This document shows positions 8,770 through 19,032 of a DNA stretch of 64,000 nt, in pieces. The stretch covers positions 310,001 to 374,000 of IMG/VR virus record IMGVR_UViG_3300028654_000001; one strand, written 5' to 3'. This DNA comes from a virus. The notes beneath the pieces are model-generated. The model did not search any database. It saw nothing but the letters and a program-made list of their open reading frames with translations, and was not told the origin of the DNA. The position numbers and the translations under genes were made by a program. Within the stretch, counting starts at the first letter, position 1. Every line of letters starts with the position of its first letter.

Positions 8770-9417
8770 TCAAGTAGTAAATCTCCACACCACCGTCATC
8801 GTACTAGTGGAGGGCTTATTTTGTACAGGAAAATTGAATACATTGCATAAAGTCTCAAACTGAGTCAAGTCCACCGTCGGGTCATAAGGGCCATTTGAAG
8901 GTGACACTGGGTTCTTGATCGACATGTCAGAGTTGATAGCCCCTCCAAGGATTCCCATCTCCACGAGAGGCCCGACAGCTTCTGATTCTGTGAAGGTGGT
9001 CGTGAAGTCCACTACATTGGTAGGAATCGAACTAGGATTCCCCAGAGAATCAACAAAGTTGGTAGAAGCGAACCTCTTGCGGGTGAGTTCAGCATAGAGT
9101 GCTCGTTGGGTTCTAGTTGGAGCTGGGGGGTGCATAGGATCCCACCCACTATCACCAGTCCCAACAGCCAAGGCAAAGGCTCCATTGAGCCCTGTTTCAC
9201 TGTTGTTTTTTAAGAGTCGGGCCACCAAAGTCGAGGCGTCAGCTGTAACCAGGTTCTTAAAGTTCCTAACACATTGAACTTTCCCGGTCCCCCCATCCCG
9301 AAGGGTCATGATCACATCACCACGTTTGATAGGTGAGATGTGCTCCTCATATTTTGCAGAGGTTAGCATACGAACTGCTGACTTGATCCGAGAGAACATA
9401 TCGATATTAGTCACCAT
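8770..9417 (-). CDS. Tail/baseplate-associated structural protein (215 aa)
   Basis: The start is placed at the ATG at 9417 (MVTNIDMFSRIKSAVRML), where ATGGTGA overlaps the stop of the preceding 1408-residue gene; a longer frame starting at 9468 would overlap that gene by 58 bp. The middle (NGAFALAVGTGDSGWDPMHP ... PTRTQRALYAELTRKRF ... VVDFTTTFTESEAVGPLVEM) has the pattern seen in phage fibre-attachment or baseplate proteins: a value 'in TG', initial Ala/Leu-Glu-Arg-Lys, then a beta-rich body and an E-x-G-I-L-G strand. It is the terminal gene of the baseplate operon before the strand switch. Precise role not determinable. Confidence 0.75.
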   Translation of the reverse strand: MVTNIDMFSRIKSAVRMLTSAKYEEHISPIKRGDVIMTLRDGGTGKVQCVRNFKNLVTADASTLVARLLKNNSETGLNGAFALAVGTGDSGWDPMHPPAPTRTQRALYAELTRKRFASTNFVDSLGNPSSIPTNVVDFTTTFTESEAVGPLVEMGILGGAINSDMSIKNPVSPSNGPYDPTVDLTQFETLCNVFNFPVQNKPSTSTMTVVWRFTT

Positions 9418-12400
9418 TTGAGCACCAAAACTGCTTTCACAGACGTTAGGGAAGAACTGGTTAACCAAGAGTCACCGGTGAGATGAGCCGATATAGAAAC
9501 TGGGTTCGGAGTCATAACGATGTAAACCTCATCAGAGAAAGCTGATAGGAGGTCCGACTCACCAGAGGTTTTTTCTATTACCTCAAGGTTATTGTAGAGA
9601 GCCCCGGTTGAAGCTGGAATAGTGATTGTTTTTAATGGTAGATTACCTGACCCAAACGAATCAGATCCAAAAGCTGAATCTCCAAATCCACTAGGTGGAA
9701 CTGAGATTGTAACGGTTCTTGACTTCTTGAAAGTCTGAGTCAACGGAACTAGAGGCGTTCCTTCATTCAACTTAGTAAAGGCCCGCACACTTGGATCATT
9801 AACGTAGGCCTCCCATTGATAGGGTACCCCAGTTGAAGCTGATGAGTATTGAGTATGAGCGTGCGGTAGAGTCCCAAACAAGTGCTCCGGAGAAGCCATC
9901 ACGTTTCTCTGATTGGAGACTTGGTGAGGCGGGACAATCTTGACTTCTATCGGAGAGGTTGTGATGGCGTAATGCACGAAGTCCCAAGCTGTCTGAGAGA
10001 GGTTAGTCGAGTCAAAAGCTCCCCAACTCACCGATGGCAGGCCTCTGTTGATCACACTTGGCAACCCAACCGAACTCGGAGGGAGGGTCACGTGGCCATA
10101 CTCCACTCGAATGAGTGGTACTGAACTAGCATCTTGGAACAACCCAACGAACCCAGTGGGATCTCGAAGGATTTGATAGGTGTGGTCAGTAGTCCAATCA
10201 GTCTCTTGAGGGATTCTGTACCTGACAACCGTAGACCCGGTTTGAGGTAATGGAGTTACCGAGTCATCAATGGTGATCGAGGTACTTCCAACACTAGCTA
10301 TCTTGTAGACCCCCCTATTGATGTCGTCATCAATGATCAAATCATTCCCCGATTGAACCAAGTCAGCTATGAAGTCGGCTGTCAGATCCTCTAGTACGTT
10401 GCCGTTAGTATTTGCTCGACCAGAGGACTTCGTCGGCAAGTAGTACCCTAAGAGGCTATTAGGGTCAGAACCTTTCCAGATTCCCACATAGTGTCTTGGG
10501 AGGTAATCTGGGGGAGTTGCAGTAAGCGGCTGCCCTCTCCACCCATTCACGTAGTACCAATCGACAACCGACTTGGATTGAAATACACTAGCTTGTGTAG
10601 TAGACCCAAAGGATAAAGTTGGAGTACCAGTGGCAACCGAGAAACTCGTGTAGGCTGTTGATCCTATAAGTGTGTTATCAGCAAATAGAACCACTAAGTT
10701 ACCGGCTGTATTCTTAGTAACACGATAGGTGTGCGGCTTCCCATCCATCCAATTGAACGAAAATGATGCAAAAGAGATTAGGACACCATCTGAGTGAAAC
10801 GAAACTAGAGGGTTACCGGATCCATCCTCATTGAGCATAACTCCGATGGTTCGATTACCGTCAAAGACATCCGTGGTAACCCCACAGAAGTGTTCTGGGG
10901 TACCGTCTTGAACAAATGAGATGACACCACAGTGGAACTCAAACAAGTAGTCAAGGGGTGCGTCAAAGATTCTGCTTGTTGATCCTGTTGGTGCAAGGTC
11001 ATTGATTGAAAACAACCTCCCGTCACTAACACTGGTGTCCTCAATGCGAAGAGTTCTTCCGATCAGGTATGCATGGGCTCCGCCTAAAGATGTCCAAGGC
11101 TCTGGAGTGGCATCCTGGGGCATTGATCGTCCAGGATAGCTGACCTTCGGCTGTGCTTGTGTGGGGAAGAAACAAACCTGAACCAGGAACTTCCCATCGT
11201 CAATGGCAGCCATTACTGCATTGGGAGTGATACCGTGGGTATACGTTCTCAGACTCACACCAAAGTCTAGGACCACGCTCGAGGAAACACCAAGGAGAGG
11301 CTCTATCCTAGTAAATCCTCTGAAATCCCCACCAATGAGACTTGATTGACTTGATGTATAAGAGGTTGAGTCTAGAAGCAGGTCAACATTTGGACCGATA
11401 GTAATCAAGTTCTCATTGCCATGGTACCCTATCGGAGTCCAAGGCTTCGAGAAGTCCTCGGGGAGAACGGTGAGTGGCGGTGGTTGCCCATAAGAGACAT
11501 CAACGAAGGGAGCACTCTGAGTAGCATCTGTGGGCAAGATCAAGTAACGAACGAATTGCCAAGTGCTCTGGTTAGTAGCTTCTCGGCTCAACGAGCCGAA
11601 GAATATATTCTGGACTTGGTTGAAGGTAGCGTCCAACTCCTCCAATAGGGGGAGCTGATCCTCAGTTATCTGAAGAGACTCAACTGCCTCCCCATCGACG
11701 AATAGATTGATGGTCCCACTGATGTCCTTCAGAAATCTGTATGAATGGTAAATAGACCAATCGAATGCAACAGGAAGATCAGTTGGGTTTCCACTTGAAC
11801 CCATACCCCCAGTCCAAGAGTCGATCAAAGATAGGGTGTTACCAGAACCTCTCTTGAGAAAACCAATCTTACGAACCCCACCCTCAAGCAGGTACCCTAG
11901 AATAACAGCTCTGTAGTTGTCGGACCAACCCGTGGAGACCCCGGTGAAAACACCATCTGGTACCGTTGCGTCAATCTTCATTCGCCAAGTAGCGGCGTAG
12001 ACATTCTTAAATGATAGGTCGACTCCACGAGCCCAATACAAGGTCTGTCCAGTCGGGTAAGGCCCACTGGTATTGTCTATCACTACCAGATTACCATTGA
12101 CTATCGAAGCTGTCCCAACTCCGTTGCGAACCCAAGGAGCTACAGGGTCTGATTCAGGAAGAATGTTCCCATCATAGGTGACGGAGACCTCTGATAGTTT
12201 ACGAGTTAGAGATGAGTAGGCAATCCTATTCTTTGGAGTATTGAGTCGAAGGAGATCTGGGTTATTCAAGGATGCGGTGTACTTCCGTTCATAGGCTCGG
12301 TAGAACACATCCCGAAGCAATGGCTGAGGTAAGGGAGCTCGAATATCATCAGTCAAGATCCTGTTATTTGCACCGGTGGATCTCTGAAGGACATTACTGT

Positions 12401-13637
12401 AAAGGTAGGGCCTCCCAGTCAAAAGTGCCCTATTGTTACCGTTGTTAGATCTAAACTCTCTCGAGTTGAGCCTTCTGACTTCAACGGTTGGATCATACAT
12501 CCATTCATAATCGACTGCTATTGCACTCAAGTGAGCAGGTGGGACTGTCAACACAATCTGTCCCAAAAGCCCTATAACGAGGTCAACTGTAACCGGCACC
12601 CCATTGACCCGAACCACCACATCGTTGGGGTCGTCCGCTAGGAACCCAGTTCTAGGATCATAGAGAGTCCAAGTATTCAAAGGTGAGTTATTATTAGGAT
12701 CAGAACTGGGGGTCCTAAAACTCGCCTGAACTTGTAGTCTTGTAGCGCTAACCACCTTGAGAATCTTGTATGAGCCCCCGTTGATGGTTGACCCCTTCAA
12801 CTTCAAGTAGAGTCCCACGTGGCTCGAATCAAAGGCCCCACCAGGCAGGACAACCTCACCCATAGTCACTGCACCTAACAACTCTACGGGTGCCAAGTCA
12901 GCATGGTCAACAGCGGAGCTGGACTTCCTTCCCCTGACTACGGTGAACTCAGTGTCAGAAGTGGCTGTGACCGCCAAGTACTCTGAGTCGATCTTGAGAC
13001 TGTAGTTTATTGGATTTCCGTAGAACCCCAAGAGGCTCGACACTATTAGGTGGCTGTCTGTACTTGTGATAGATCCATTGAGGGTTGTTCGATATACAAT
13101 TCCGGAGAAATTGGAGGGGGCTGTCTGCACCGACCACTGACTACCCTTCTGTATTGTAAGTGGCGGCTTGACTATTGGCCCATTATCTGTGTAGATAGAC
13201 CTAGCCGAGTATGGGATTTGAGCTTGGAACCCTGCTACGGTGTCAAGTAGAGTATTCCCGTCAGTAGATTGGATAAGTGAGGATACTGTCAGGGTGTAAA
13301 CCCCTGTGATAAGTCCTGAAGTTGTGAGCGCTATGGTACTCTTGTCAACCATATACACATGGTTTACTGAGACAGATGACGGACCCGCTATATTGTAGGA
13401 CGCTGGATCGATCAAAACACTGTCTATTGACAGATCCTTATTGAAGTGTGCTATCAGGGTACCGTCAACAACTGTGAAGATTACCACAGTTACAGCAAAG
13501 TCCGAGGTGCTGCTAAGGTTTGCAAGGATTGATGAATCACCAGTGAGGTTTGCAGCTAGGTCCCCGCCTGAAAGCGTCCCTAATAGGATACTTCCAAGTG
13601 TGCTATCTAGTGTTCCTAAGCTAGAGGTGAAAGGCAT
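9411..13637 (-). CDS. Large baseplate/tail appendage protein with LamG-like segments (1408 aa)
   Basis: The N-terminal ~150 residues include an Ig-like/SbsA-type segment (LIAHFNKDLSIDSVLIDPAS). A LKIDSEYLAVTATSDTEFTV VRG element at ~220-245 matches the IGDEL...VVRG element of the left-edge protein. A GGSYKILKVVSATRLQVQAS strand pair follows, and another copy (RGVYKIASVGSTSITIDDSV) lies nearer the C-terminus. Between ~520 and ~1200 there are about three concanavalin/laminin-G-like stretches (RAVILGYLLEGGVRKIGFLK; HTYRVTKNTAGNLVVLFADN; HTYQILRDPTGFVGLFQDAS), suggesting carbohydrate or surface binding. Its start overlaps the upstream stop as TGATG, so the two are translationally coupled. Receptor-binding role is inferred. 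Confidence 0.8.
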   Translation of the reverse strand: MPFTSSLGTLDSTLGSILLGTLSGGDLAANLTGDSSILANLSSTSDFAVTVVIFTVVDGTLIAHFNKDLSIDSVLIDPASYNIAGPSSVSVNHVYMVDKSTIALTTSGLITGVYTLTVSSLIQSTDGNTLLDTVAGFQAQIPYSARSIYTDNGPIVKPPLTIQKGSQWSVQTAPSNFSGIVYRTTLNGSITSTDSHLIVSSLLGFYGNPINYSLKIDSEYLAVTATSDTEFTVVRGRKSSSAVDHADLAPVELLGAVTMGEVVLPGGAFDSSHVGLYLKLKGSTINGGSYKILKVVSATRLQVQASFRTPSSDPNNNSPLNTWTLYDPRTGFLADDPNDVVVRVNGVPVTVDLVIGLLGQIVLTVPPAHLSAIAVDYEWMYDPTVEVRRLNSREFRSNNGNNRALLTGRPYLYSNVLQRSTGANNRILTDDIRAPLPQPLLRDVFYRAYERKYTASLNNPDLLRLNTPKNRIAYSSLTRKLSEVSVTYDGNILPESDPVAPWVRNGVGTASIVNGNLVVIDNTSGPYPTGQTLYWARGVDLSFKNVYAATWRMKIDATVPDGVFTGVSTGWSDNYRAVILGYLLEGGVRKIGFLKRGSGNTLSLIDSWTGGMGSSGNPTDLPVAFDWSIYHSYRFLKDISGTINLFVDGEAVESLQITEDQLPLLEELDATFNQVQNIFFGSLSREATNQSTWQFVRYLILPTDATQSAPFVDVSYGQPPPLTVLPEDFSKPWTPIGYHGNENLITIGPNVDLLLDSTSYTSSQSSLIGGDFRGFTRIEPLLGVSSSVVLDFGVSLRTYTHGITPNAVMAAIDDGKFLVQVCFFPTQAQPKVSYPGRSMPQDATPEPWTSLGGAHAYLIGRTLRIEDTSVSDGRLFSINDLAPTGSTSRIFDAPLDYLFEFHCGVISFVQDGTPEHFCGVTTDVFDGNRTIGVMLNEDGSGNPLVSFHSDGVLISFASFSFNWMDGKPHTYRVTKNTAGNLVVLFADNTLIGSTAYTSFSVATGTPTLSFGSTTQASVFQSKSVVDWYYVNGWRGQPLTATPPDYLPRHYVGIWKGSDPNSLLGYYLPTKSSGRANTNGNVLEDLTADFIADLVQSGNDLIIDDDINRGVYKIASVGSTSITIDDSVTPLPQTGSTVVRYRIPQETDWTTDHTYQILRDPTGFVGLFQDASSVPLIRVEYGHVTLPPSSVGLPSVINRGLPSVSWGAFDSTNLSQTAWDFVHYAITTSPIEVKIVPPHQVSNQRNVMASPEHLFGTLPHAHTQYSSASTGVPYQWEAYVNDPSVRAFTKLNEGTPLVPLTQTFKKSRTVTISVPPSGFGDSAFGSDSFGSGNLPLKTITIPASTGALYNNLEVIEKTSGESDLLSAFSDEVYIVMTPNPVSISAHLTGDSWLTSSSLTSVKAVLVLKW

Positions 13638-14452
13638 CAGAAGTCACCCGAATGATTTTCAGCAACCACAACTCGGTTGATCTTTACACCGAGCCTATCG
13701 ATATCAAACAAACCTCGTGAGTACACTCGCAGATCTTCATAGCAGTAACTGGACATGTCTCCTCTACTGGCATCAAGGATCACACCCCCTTGAGTTGGGT
13801 TTGGGTTATAGGTATCAGTAAAGATGTACCTAATTGTGTACAGTGTATGTGCAGGTCTAATAATGTCCAGGAGTAGCCTAGTGTTTGAGTCAAGAGCAAA
13901 CACATTAACTGGGAAACCTGTAGTAGTGTCCGTTACATCGACCTGAAAACCAAATTCATCTGAGATATCAAGACCGGAGTTTGGATCCCTGGCAATCAGG
14001 AAGTTTTCGAACAGTAGAGGACCGCCAGAGAAGAACAGATCTACAGCTTCTAGCATCGCCGGTGGAATGGCCCCCTCGAAGTAGATTGCAATCACATTGA
14101 GTAGGAATGTTCGGAACTCCAAGTCATCATAGTTTGTATCTGGCAACTTGTTGTTCAAGAAAACCATGTACCCAATGATACTGTACAGAAAGTCTGTACG
14201 GGTCTTGGTAAAGTCCTGATCCGAGTTGACATCCTCCAAAGAGAGCTCGATGCGAGCCAGCTCAGTAGCTACTGCCGAAAGCTCTACTGAGTAATTTGGG
14301 CCTTTAATGGTGCTGATGTACGAACTGGGCAGGAAATCCATCAAGTTAGTGAAGATCGTCTGAGCTCGTTGAATGAGCCTCAGGTTGTACTCCTTCCCAG
14401 ATTGACTAGTTGTGAGGTTTAGCCTATCTGGATCTGTAACGAATCTGGGCAT
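13637..14452 (-). CDS. Tail protein I-like baseplate component
   Basis: 271 residues, starting with TAATG overlap to the upstream J-like gene. The first ~100 residues (RAQTIFTNLMDFLPSSYIST ... VATELARIELSLEDVNSDQD) resemble the helical start of phage tail protein I / baseplate wedge proteins that count off 'LPSSY...' and 'ELARIE'. The rest is beta-rich (RLLLDIIRPAHTLYTIRYIF), with the RPAHT motif commonly seen in tail protein I and YmfQ-type proteins. Position directly after the J-like protein matches Mu/P2 order (J then I). Assignment rests on motif and order. Confidence 0.7.
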   Translation of the reverse strand: MPRFVTDPDRLNLTTSQSGKEYNLRLIQRAQTIFTNLMDFLPSSYISTIKGPNYSVELSAVATELARIELSLEDVNSDQDFTKTRTDFLYSIIGYMVFLNNKLPDTNYDDLEFRTFLLNVIAIYFEGAIPPAMLEAVDLFFSGGPLLFENFLIARDPNSGLDISDEFGFQVDVTDTTTGFPVNVFALDSNTRLLLDIIRPAHTLYTIRYIFTDTYNPNPTQGGVILDASRGDMSSYCYEDLRVYSRGLFDIDRLGVKINRVVVAENHSGDF

Positions 14453-17400
14453 TAGGTGCTCGATGCGTAGGTGATGGTAAAGTTACCGAGTTCTACGAAC
14501 TCAACGTCAGCTGCCTCAATGTCATGGGATCCTGAATCCCCACGAACCACATAAGAAACTGTGTAAGTGTGATCAACAGGGAGGTCTACCGGACTCCCAG
14601 ATCCCGACAGGGAGATCACCACATGGTTCGCAGTCCTCCTCAGTAGCTCAGCTTGTTGAGTAGCTGCTGTTGTGAAACCGGCGGCTACCAGAGTAGCTGT
14701 ATCGGTATACCCTAGGATAACAGCACCCCCAGATCCGATGATGTAAGCTTGGTTAGCAGCCGAAGCCAAAGTGGAGAGCACTCCAACCAAGGTCATAGCC
14801 TCATCGTCTTCAAATACACCCTTGTGCTCTGTAATTAGACCCCCACCATCCGTGGTAGGTGAGGTCAAAGCATTGGTTAGGATGTAAACTACATTTGCTC
14901 CAATATCTAAGGATGGGAGATGCAAGTAGGCTGAGGTTATAGCCTCACGGAGCTTGCGTGACCCGTCCGCATAGGCCATCAAAGCCATGGGCAACACTAA
15001 GAAGCCGACACCCGGGGTCCCCTGGATAGCCCCAACGATACTGGACTGAGCCAGACCCTGTCCAATTAGTCTCGTGTTGGAGTCGTTGCTGACGTCAGAG
15101 CGAACAGCAGGATCAGTAGTATCTTTGGTTGACCCAGATTTTAGCTCCACCGTAACTTCTAGATCGACTAGATTCTCAATGGCCTCTTTGATGATTACAT
15201 CAGCCGTAATGTGACGAGTAGAGTTGACTGTCCTCTGGAGTTGTTGCAGAAGATCATTGATTACGTAGTTAACTGTGAAGTTCTCATCGTGGACATAGTC
15301 AACAGAGACTGTGGCCCCATTGACGATATCCGATGTGGCTGTCCTTTGGATAGCCGCTGGGGTAGTCGGAGTTCCTGCAATGACTTCATAGTCCGGGATA
15401 GTAGCTGTTGGGCCTTCGTATTCTATTGATCGATCAACACTAAAGACTCGAATAGTATCAGTATTTATCCCGATGCTTCCGAGAGGTATTGCTTGAGACC
15501 CTACCAATACATGGGATTCAGCATTCACTTGAATTGTATTGCCTGAGGGGACCCCATTAACTTGATTGATGGATAGGTAGTCGTTGGAGATCGTGCTTTC
15601 ACCATCAATGAGTGGGTCATCAACCTTGTAGAGAGCGTATCCAAGAGAGTTATCCAAAGCACCGGATACCTCTCCTATAACCGACACTACTCGCCGAACA
15701 GGTTGAAAGCTGAATATGAATCGATTATCAACACGGAAGCGGTAGTCAGCTGTCACCACATCATCGAAGTTCGTTACAACTTGACCTGATAGTGTGGGGT
15801 TCAACTTAAAGGTCCTGTAGTCGATGAGTTGGACTCCAACAAGGAGGTAGTCCAACCCTTGGGTCACATTCCTGACTCCGAGACCTTGTGTCAAGTTATC
15901 CAGGATCTCTGTGATCGGATTGTTCAGGGTGACTCGACTATCCTGAACCTGAAAGATCAAGTTAGTAGCATCAATGATGGTACATCGAATGTTGGTAGCT
16001 ACTTCGAAAGTGAAGGCAAACTTCTCAGTAATTTGTCGTTCCTTGAGACCTTGCGTCCAGATATCAACCTTGCCCCCAATGTGCTTGTGACGGACAGAAT
16101 CATAATCCCTCATCATGAGGGGGTCCCCGCTCTTGACTATCTTTGCCTTGACTATTCCAATTTGCTCTGCAGAAGTTGAGGCATACCCACCAGAGGTTCC
16201 ACTATCTACTGAATATCCAAGGAGGCATCTGGTAGTAAGATCCGCATTACTTTCGAGGTCAGACCCGAAGACGGTGGCATCGTTGTTGATAACTTGGAAA
16301 CCTGGAGCTCCAGATACGTTGGTGATCTGCCCAGCTGGTCGGTTACCATCTGAACCGGTTGTCTGAGCAACTATGTCAACGGTTATCTCGTAACGCTTGG
16401 TATCGAAGTTGAAGTAGGAGTCGGCTTGAGCAGCCAACATGATATAAGAGCCACCAACAACGAAGTTGACGGAAGGGATCCCAAGAGAGGAGTCCGCATT
16501 AGTCGATACAATGGTCCCAGTGGGTACCGGGAGGTCAAATGAGGGGCGCGTATATGTGTAGAAGGTTTCTTGTCCAACTGACGGCCTTCCAGGAAGCCTC
16601 TTCTTACTGATATTTCCAGCTAGCTTGTCGAACCCTGAGTCGATGATACTCTGAACTGCATCATCAGTTGTATACCCCAAGGCAAACTTAAGAGCTGTCT
16701 TGTAGGCACTCCCGGAGACAGGATCCGAAACTCCATCCCCATTGGCGTCATCGATCTGAAGAAGAGTAAGGAAACTTTGAGTACGGTGAACGAAGTCCAC
16801 CAAGAAGTAAAGACGCTCGGCTTCTGAGGTAAAAGGGTCAATCGAAACATCCCTTGTTGTCGACCCTGGGATCAAACTCACAAGAGCATCAACCCTCTGA
16901 ATCGAGTTGACGAAATCAGTCAGAACCTGAAACTGAGTCCTACCAGGAAGAGTTCTAATCGACGTGTCCAGGATGAGTGGTGTCCCCAAAACTTCTTGAG
17001 AGAAGGCACTCTCTATCTCGTTTCCAGTTAATGGATCATAATACACGCCAGTTACGACATAGTACAATGGATCTGTATCGGAAACAGCCGAGAACTGGTC
17101 ATCATTAATACTATCTGAAGTTCCCGATCGATTGTGCTGGAAGACGATGTACTCAATAAGTTGGTAGTCTTCGAGGGTAGACTTGAATCGGATGCTCTCT
17201 GTATAAGCCGATGTATTGTATGTAGTATCGAGTTGGGTTGCTAGTTCAGTACCAAACTCATCCTTTTGAGTCAGCTTGACCTCTAGAAATTGGCTACCAT
17301 TAGGGAATATCGTTTGATTAGCAGCAAATTGTGTAACCTTCTCATCAAAGGTTGTTGACTTATTTGTAACGGTTGCTGAATTGATTCGGTAGTATCCGGT

Positions 17401-17898
17401 AGTCCCACCTGCTGCTGTAGAGGCGTAGTAATTGTAACCTATGAAGTTGCTTGGAAGTGGGACACCGCTGGTACTAAATCTCTGTGCTGGCAAGGCGACA
17501 AATATGTTGACAACATCCTTAACCCTACTCACCTTGATTCCAGATGGGGTCTCCACCTGAAGGACATTCTCTTGCAGAACAAGGGTGACAGAGATAGTTG
17601 AGGCAACACTAACCCCACCAGCAATGTCTATTGTTCTAACTAGGATAGTGTTGGATCCAGGAGTCAATACCAAACCATCAGGGTAGCTAGATTGATTTGG
17701 AATAGTGAAGTTTGGGAGATCGAAGTTTACGAGGGTTGGATCTGAAACGAATGGAGCCCCGTTGATAGAAACCTGAATGTCTGAGGTTAGGTTGTCTACT
17801 GTCCCAGTGATGACAATAGCCTCTTGATTCGTTGAAAACACTAGGTTGGTAGTGAATCCAGAACCATCTCTATATGCAATCTGTGGAGCTTTGGCCAT
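14452..17898 (-). CDS. Baseplate J-like wedge protein with long N-terminal extension (1148 aa)
   Basis: The Baseplate_J signature is present around residues 505-560: EITVDIVAQTTGSDGNRPAG followed by QITNVSGAPGFQVINNDATV and the GGYASTSAEQIGIVKAKIV segment. J proteins form the wedge ring that opens on contraction. Usual J proteins are 300-400 residues, so this one carries ~480 extra N-terminal residues, including a bacterial-Ig-like domain (NTILVRTIDIAGGVSVASTI) and fibronectin-like stretches, plus an extended C-terminus with LVDLEVTVELKSGS and Ala-rich segments. The gene sits 3 nt after the gp25-like gene and overlaps the tail protein I-like gene. Confidence 0.85.
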   Translation of the reverse strand: MAKAPQIAYRDGSGFTTNLVFSTNQEAIVITGTVDNLTSDIQVSINGAPFVSDPTLVNFDLPNFTIPNQSSYPDGLVLTPGSNTILVRTIDIAGGVSVASTISVTLVLQENVLQVETPSGIKVSRVKDVVNIFVALPAQRFSTSGVPLPSNFIGYNYYASTAAGGTTGYYRINSATVTNKSTTFDEKVTQFAANQTIFPNGSQFLEVKLTQKDEFGTELATQLDTTYNTSAYTESIRFKSTLEDYQLIEYIVFQHNRSGTSDSINDDQFSAVSDTDPLYYVVTGVYYDPLTGNEIESAFSQEVLGTPLILDTSIRTLPGRTQFQVLTDFVNSIQRVDALVSLIPGSTTRDVSIDPFTSEAERLYFLVDFVHRTQSFLTLLQIDDANGDGVSDPVSGSAYKTALKFALGYTTDDAVQSIIDSGFDKLAGNISKKRLPGRPSVGQETFYTYTRPSFDLPVPTGTIVSTNADSSLGIPSVNFVVGGSYIMLAAQADSYFNFDTKRYEITVDIVAQTTGSDGNRPAGQITNVSGAPGFQVINNDATVFGSDLESNADLTTRCLLGYSVDSGTSGGYASTSAEQIGIVKAKIVKSGDPLMMRDYDSVRHKHIGGKVDIWTQGLKERQITEKFAFTFEVATNIRCTIIDATNLIFQVQDSRVTLNNPITEILDNLTQGLGVRNVTQGLDYLLVGVQLIDYRTFKLNPTLSGQVVTNFDDVVTADYRFRVDNRFIFSFQPVRRVVSVIGEVSGALDNSLGYALYKVDDPLIDGESTISNDYLSINQVNGVPSGNTIQVNAESHVLVGSQAIPLGSIGINTDTIRVFSVDRSIEYEGPTATIPDYEVIAGTPTTPAAIQRTATSDIVNGATVSVDYVHDENFTVNYVINDLLQQLQRTVNSTRHITADVIIKEAIENLVDLEVTVELKSGSTKDTTDPAVRSDVSNDSNTRLIGQGLAQSSIVGAIQGTPGVGFLVLPMALMAYADGSRKLREAITSAYLHLPSLDIGANVVYILTNALTSPTTDGGGLITEHKGVFEDDEAMTLVGVLSTLASAANQAYIIGSGGAVILGYTDTATLVAAGFTTAATQQAELLRRTANHVVISLSGSGSPVDLPVDHTYTVSYVVRGDSGSHDIEAADVEFVELGNFTITYASST

Positions 17899-17901
17899 AA
17901 C

Positions 17902-19032
17902 TTATTGAACCAATTGGTAGTTCGTGAGGCCTTGTAGGATGGCCTGCTGTTGAGTAGACCCAAGCAGATTATCTGGTTGAGGTATCCTGAGGCCTCGCAC
18001 AATCTCAATAGACTTGAAAGAGCGGTTCACCACAACTACAGTAACGAATATTACCGTAGGGTCCTGCTGACTTTGCTCAAGAGTCACACTACGAAGCTGG
18101 AAGGGGTATTCCTCATCAGAGACATACTGACCCACTTTCTCTTCCTGTTGCTTCTTAATGGACTGCCACCTATTGAATGCTGTGTAGATATCCGATGTGA
18201 TCTTGTTCTGAAGTACCCCACCGATGACAATCTTGCTTCCTATAGCCTCGATGATCGAAGTACCATACCAAGTGTTGAACGGATTAGTCCCAAGTACTGT
18301 GTAGATTATCTTCTGGACTTCCTGAAGAAGTAGTATCTCGTCTTGAACTACCGTTACATCCCCAGTAACCCCGTAGCGCCAATCATTCTCGATCCCGAGA
18401 CCACCGCACCTTCTACACTCACTACGAATAGTGGTGTAGCTAACCTCAAGGTAATTCAGGTCAGCTCGAAGTGGAGTGTCAAAAACAATCTGTCTGCTAG
18501 GTGTAAGGGTGAGGTTGTTGTTGACGAGACTCCAACCAGGGAACACCATCTTCCCGCGGTACTGGCGATTGGTCTTGATCCCGAGAGCGGTCGCCAGAGG
18601 ACTGGCACTGTCAATGTATATTGTAGCCGCCGGGCCTTGAAGATTAGTTTGGAACCCAACCTGGTTCCCAGTGGCAGTAAACTGAACCCCACTGACCCTA
18701 GTGGACAGCTGTAGAGCTACTTGGTTAGCCGAGATACGAACCCCTCCTGGAATGGTCACAACCTGCCAAGGCCCGGTATCCACTTTGAGCTTGATTGTGT
18801 TGTTAACCCCGGGGTTTATTGTAAAGGGAGCTCGAAGAGAGCCGACCGATTGGGCTGGAATGTAGACCCCAGTCGAAGGGACTTCGGCCACCCCATTAAC
18901 TCTGATTACTACAGAATTGATTGAGGAGATGGGTCTCAAGGGAACCGCTACCTGCAAGTCCCCTCTCATAAGCAGGTATTCCTCAACCACTAAATGAGGG
19001 CATACCTGATCAAGTTGACGATCATAGCTCAT
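17902..19032 (-). CDS. gp25/GpW-like baseplate wedge protein with N-terminal extension
   Basis: 376 residues. The C-terminal third (about 225-340) has the gp25 pattern: DVTVVQDEILLLQEVQKIIY, then TNPFNTWYGTSIIEAIGSK, then RWQSIKKQQEEK and the closing beta strands RSVTLEQSQQDPTVIFVTVV. The gp25 family initiates sheath polymerisation from the baseplate. T4 gp25 is ~130 residues, so the N-terminal ~200 residues are extra. They are beta-rich and include a CRRCGG pair near residue 207, a possible half zinc site. Starts with an ATGA overlap to the 254-residue gene and precedes the J-like gene, the usual order W-J-I. Confidence 0.8.
   Translation of the reverse strand: MSYDRQLDQVCPHLVVEEYLLMRGDLQVAVPLRPISSINSVVIRVNGVAEVPSTGVYIPAQSVGSLRAPFTINPGVNNTIKLKVDTGPWQVVTIPGGVRISANQVALQLSTRVSGVQFTATGNQVGFQTNLQGPAATIYIDSASPLATALGIKTNRQYRGKMVFPGWSLVNNNLTLTPSRQIVFDTPLRADLNYLEVSYTTIRSECRRCGGLGIENDWRYGVTGDVTVVQDEILLLQEVQKIIYTVLGTNPFNTWYGTSIIEAIGSKIVIGGVLQNKITSDIYTAFNRWQSIKKQQEEKVGQYVSDEEYPFQLRSVTLEQSQQDPTVIFVTVVVVNRSFKSIEIVRGLRIPQPDNLLGSTQQQAILQGLTNYQLVQ

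Noticed and set aside
8770-9468. Start at 9468 for the last baseplate gene
   Set aside because: Would overlap the upstream gene by 58 bp; the ATG at 9417 gives the overlap style used throughout.
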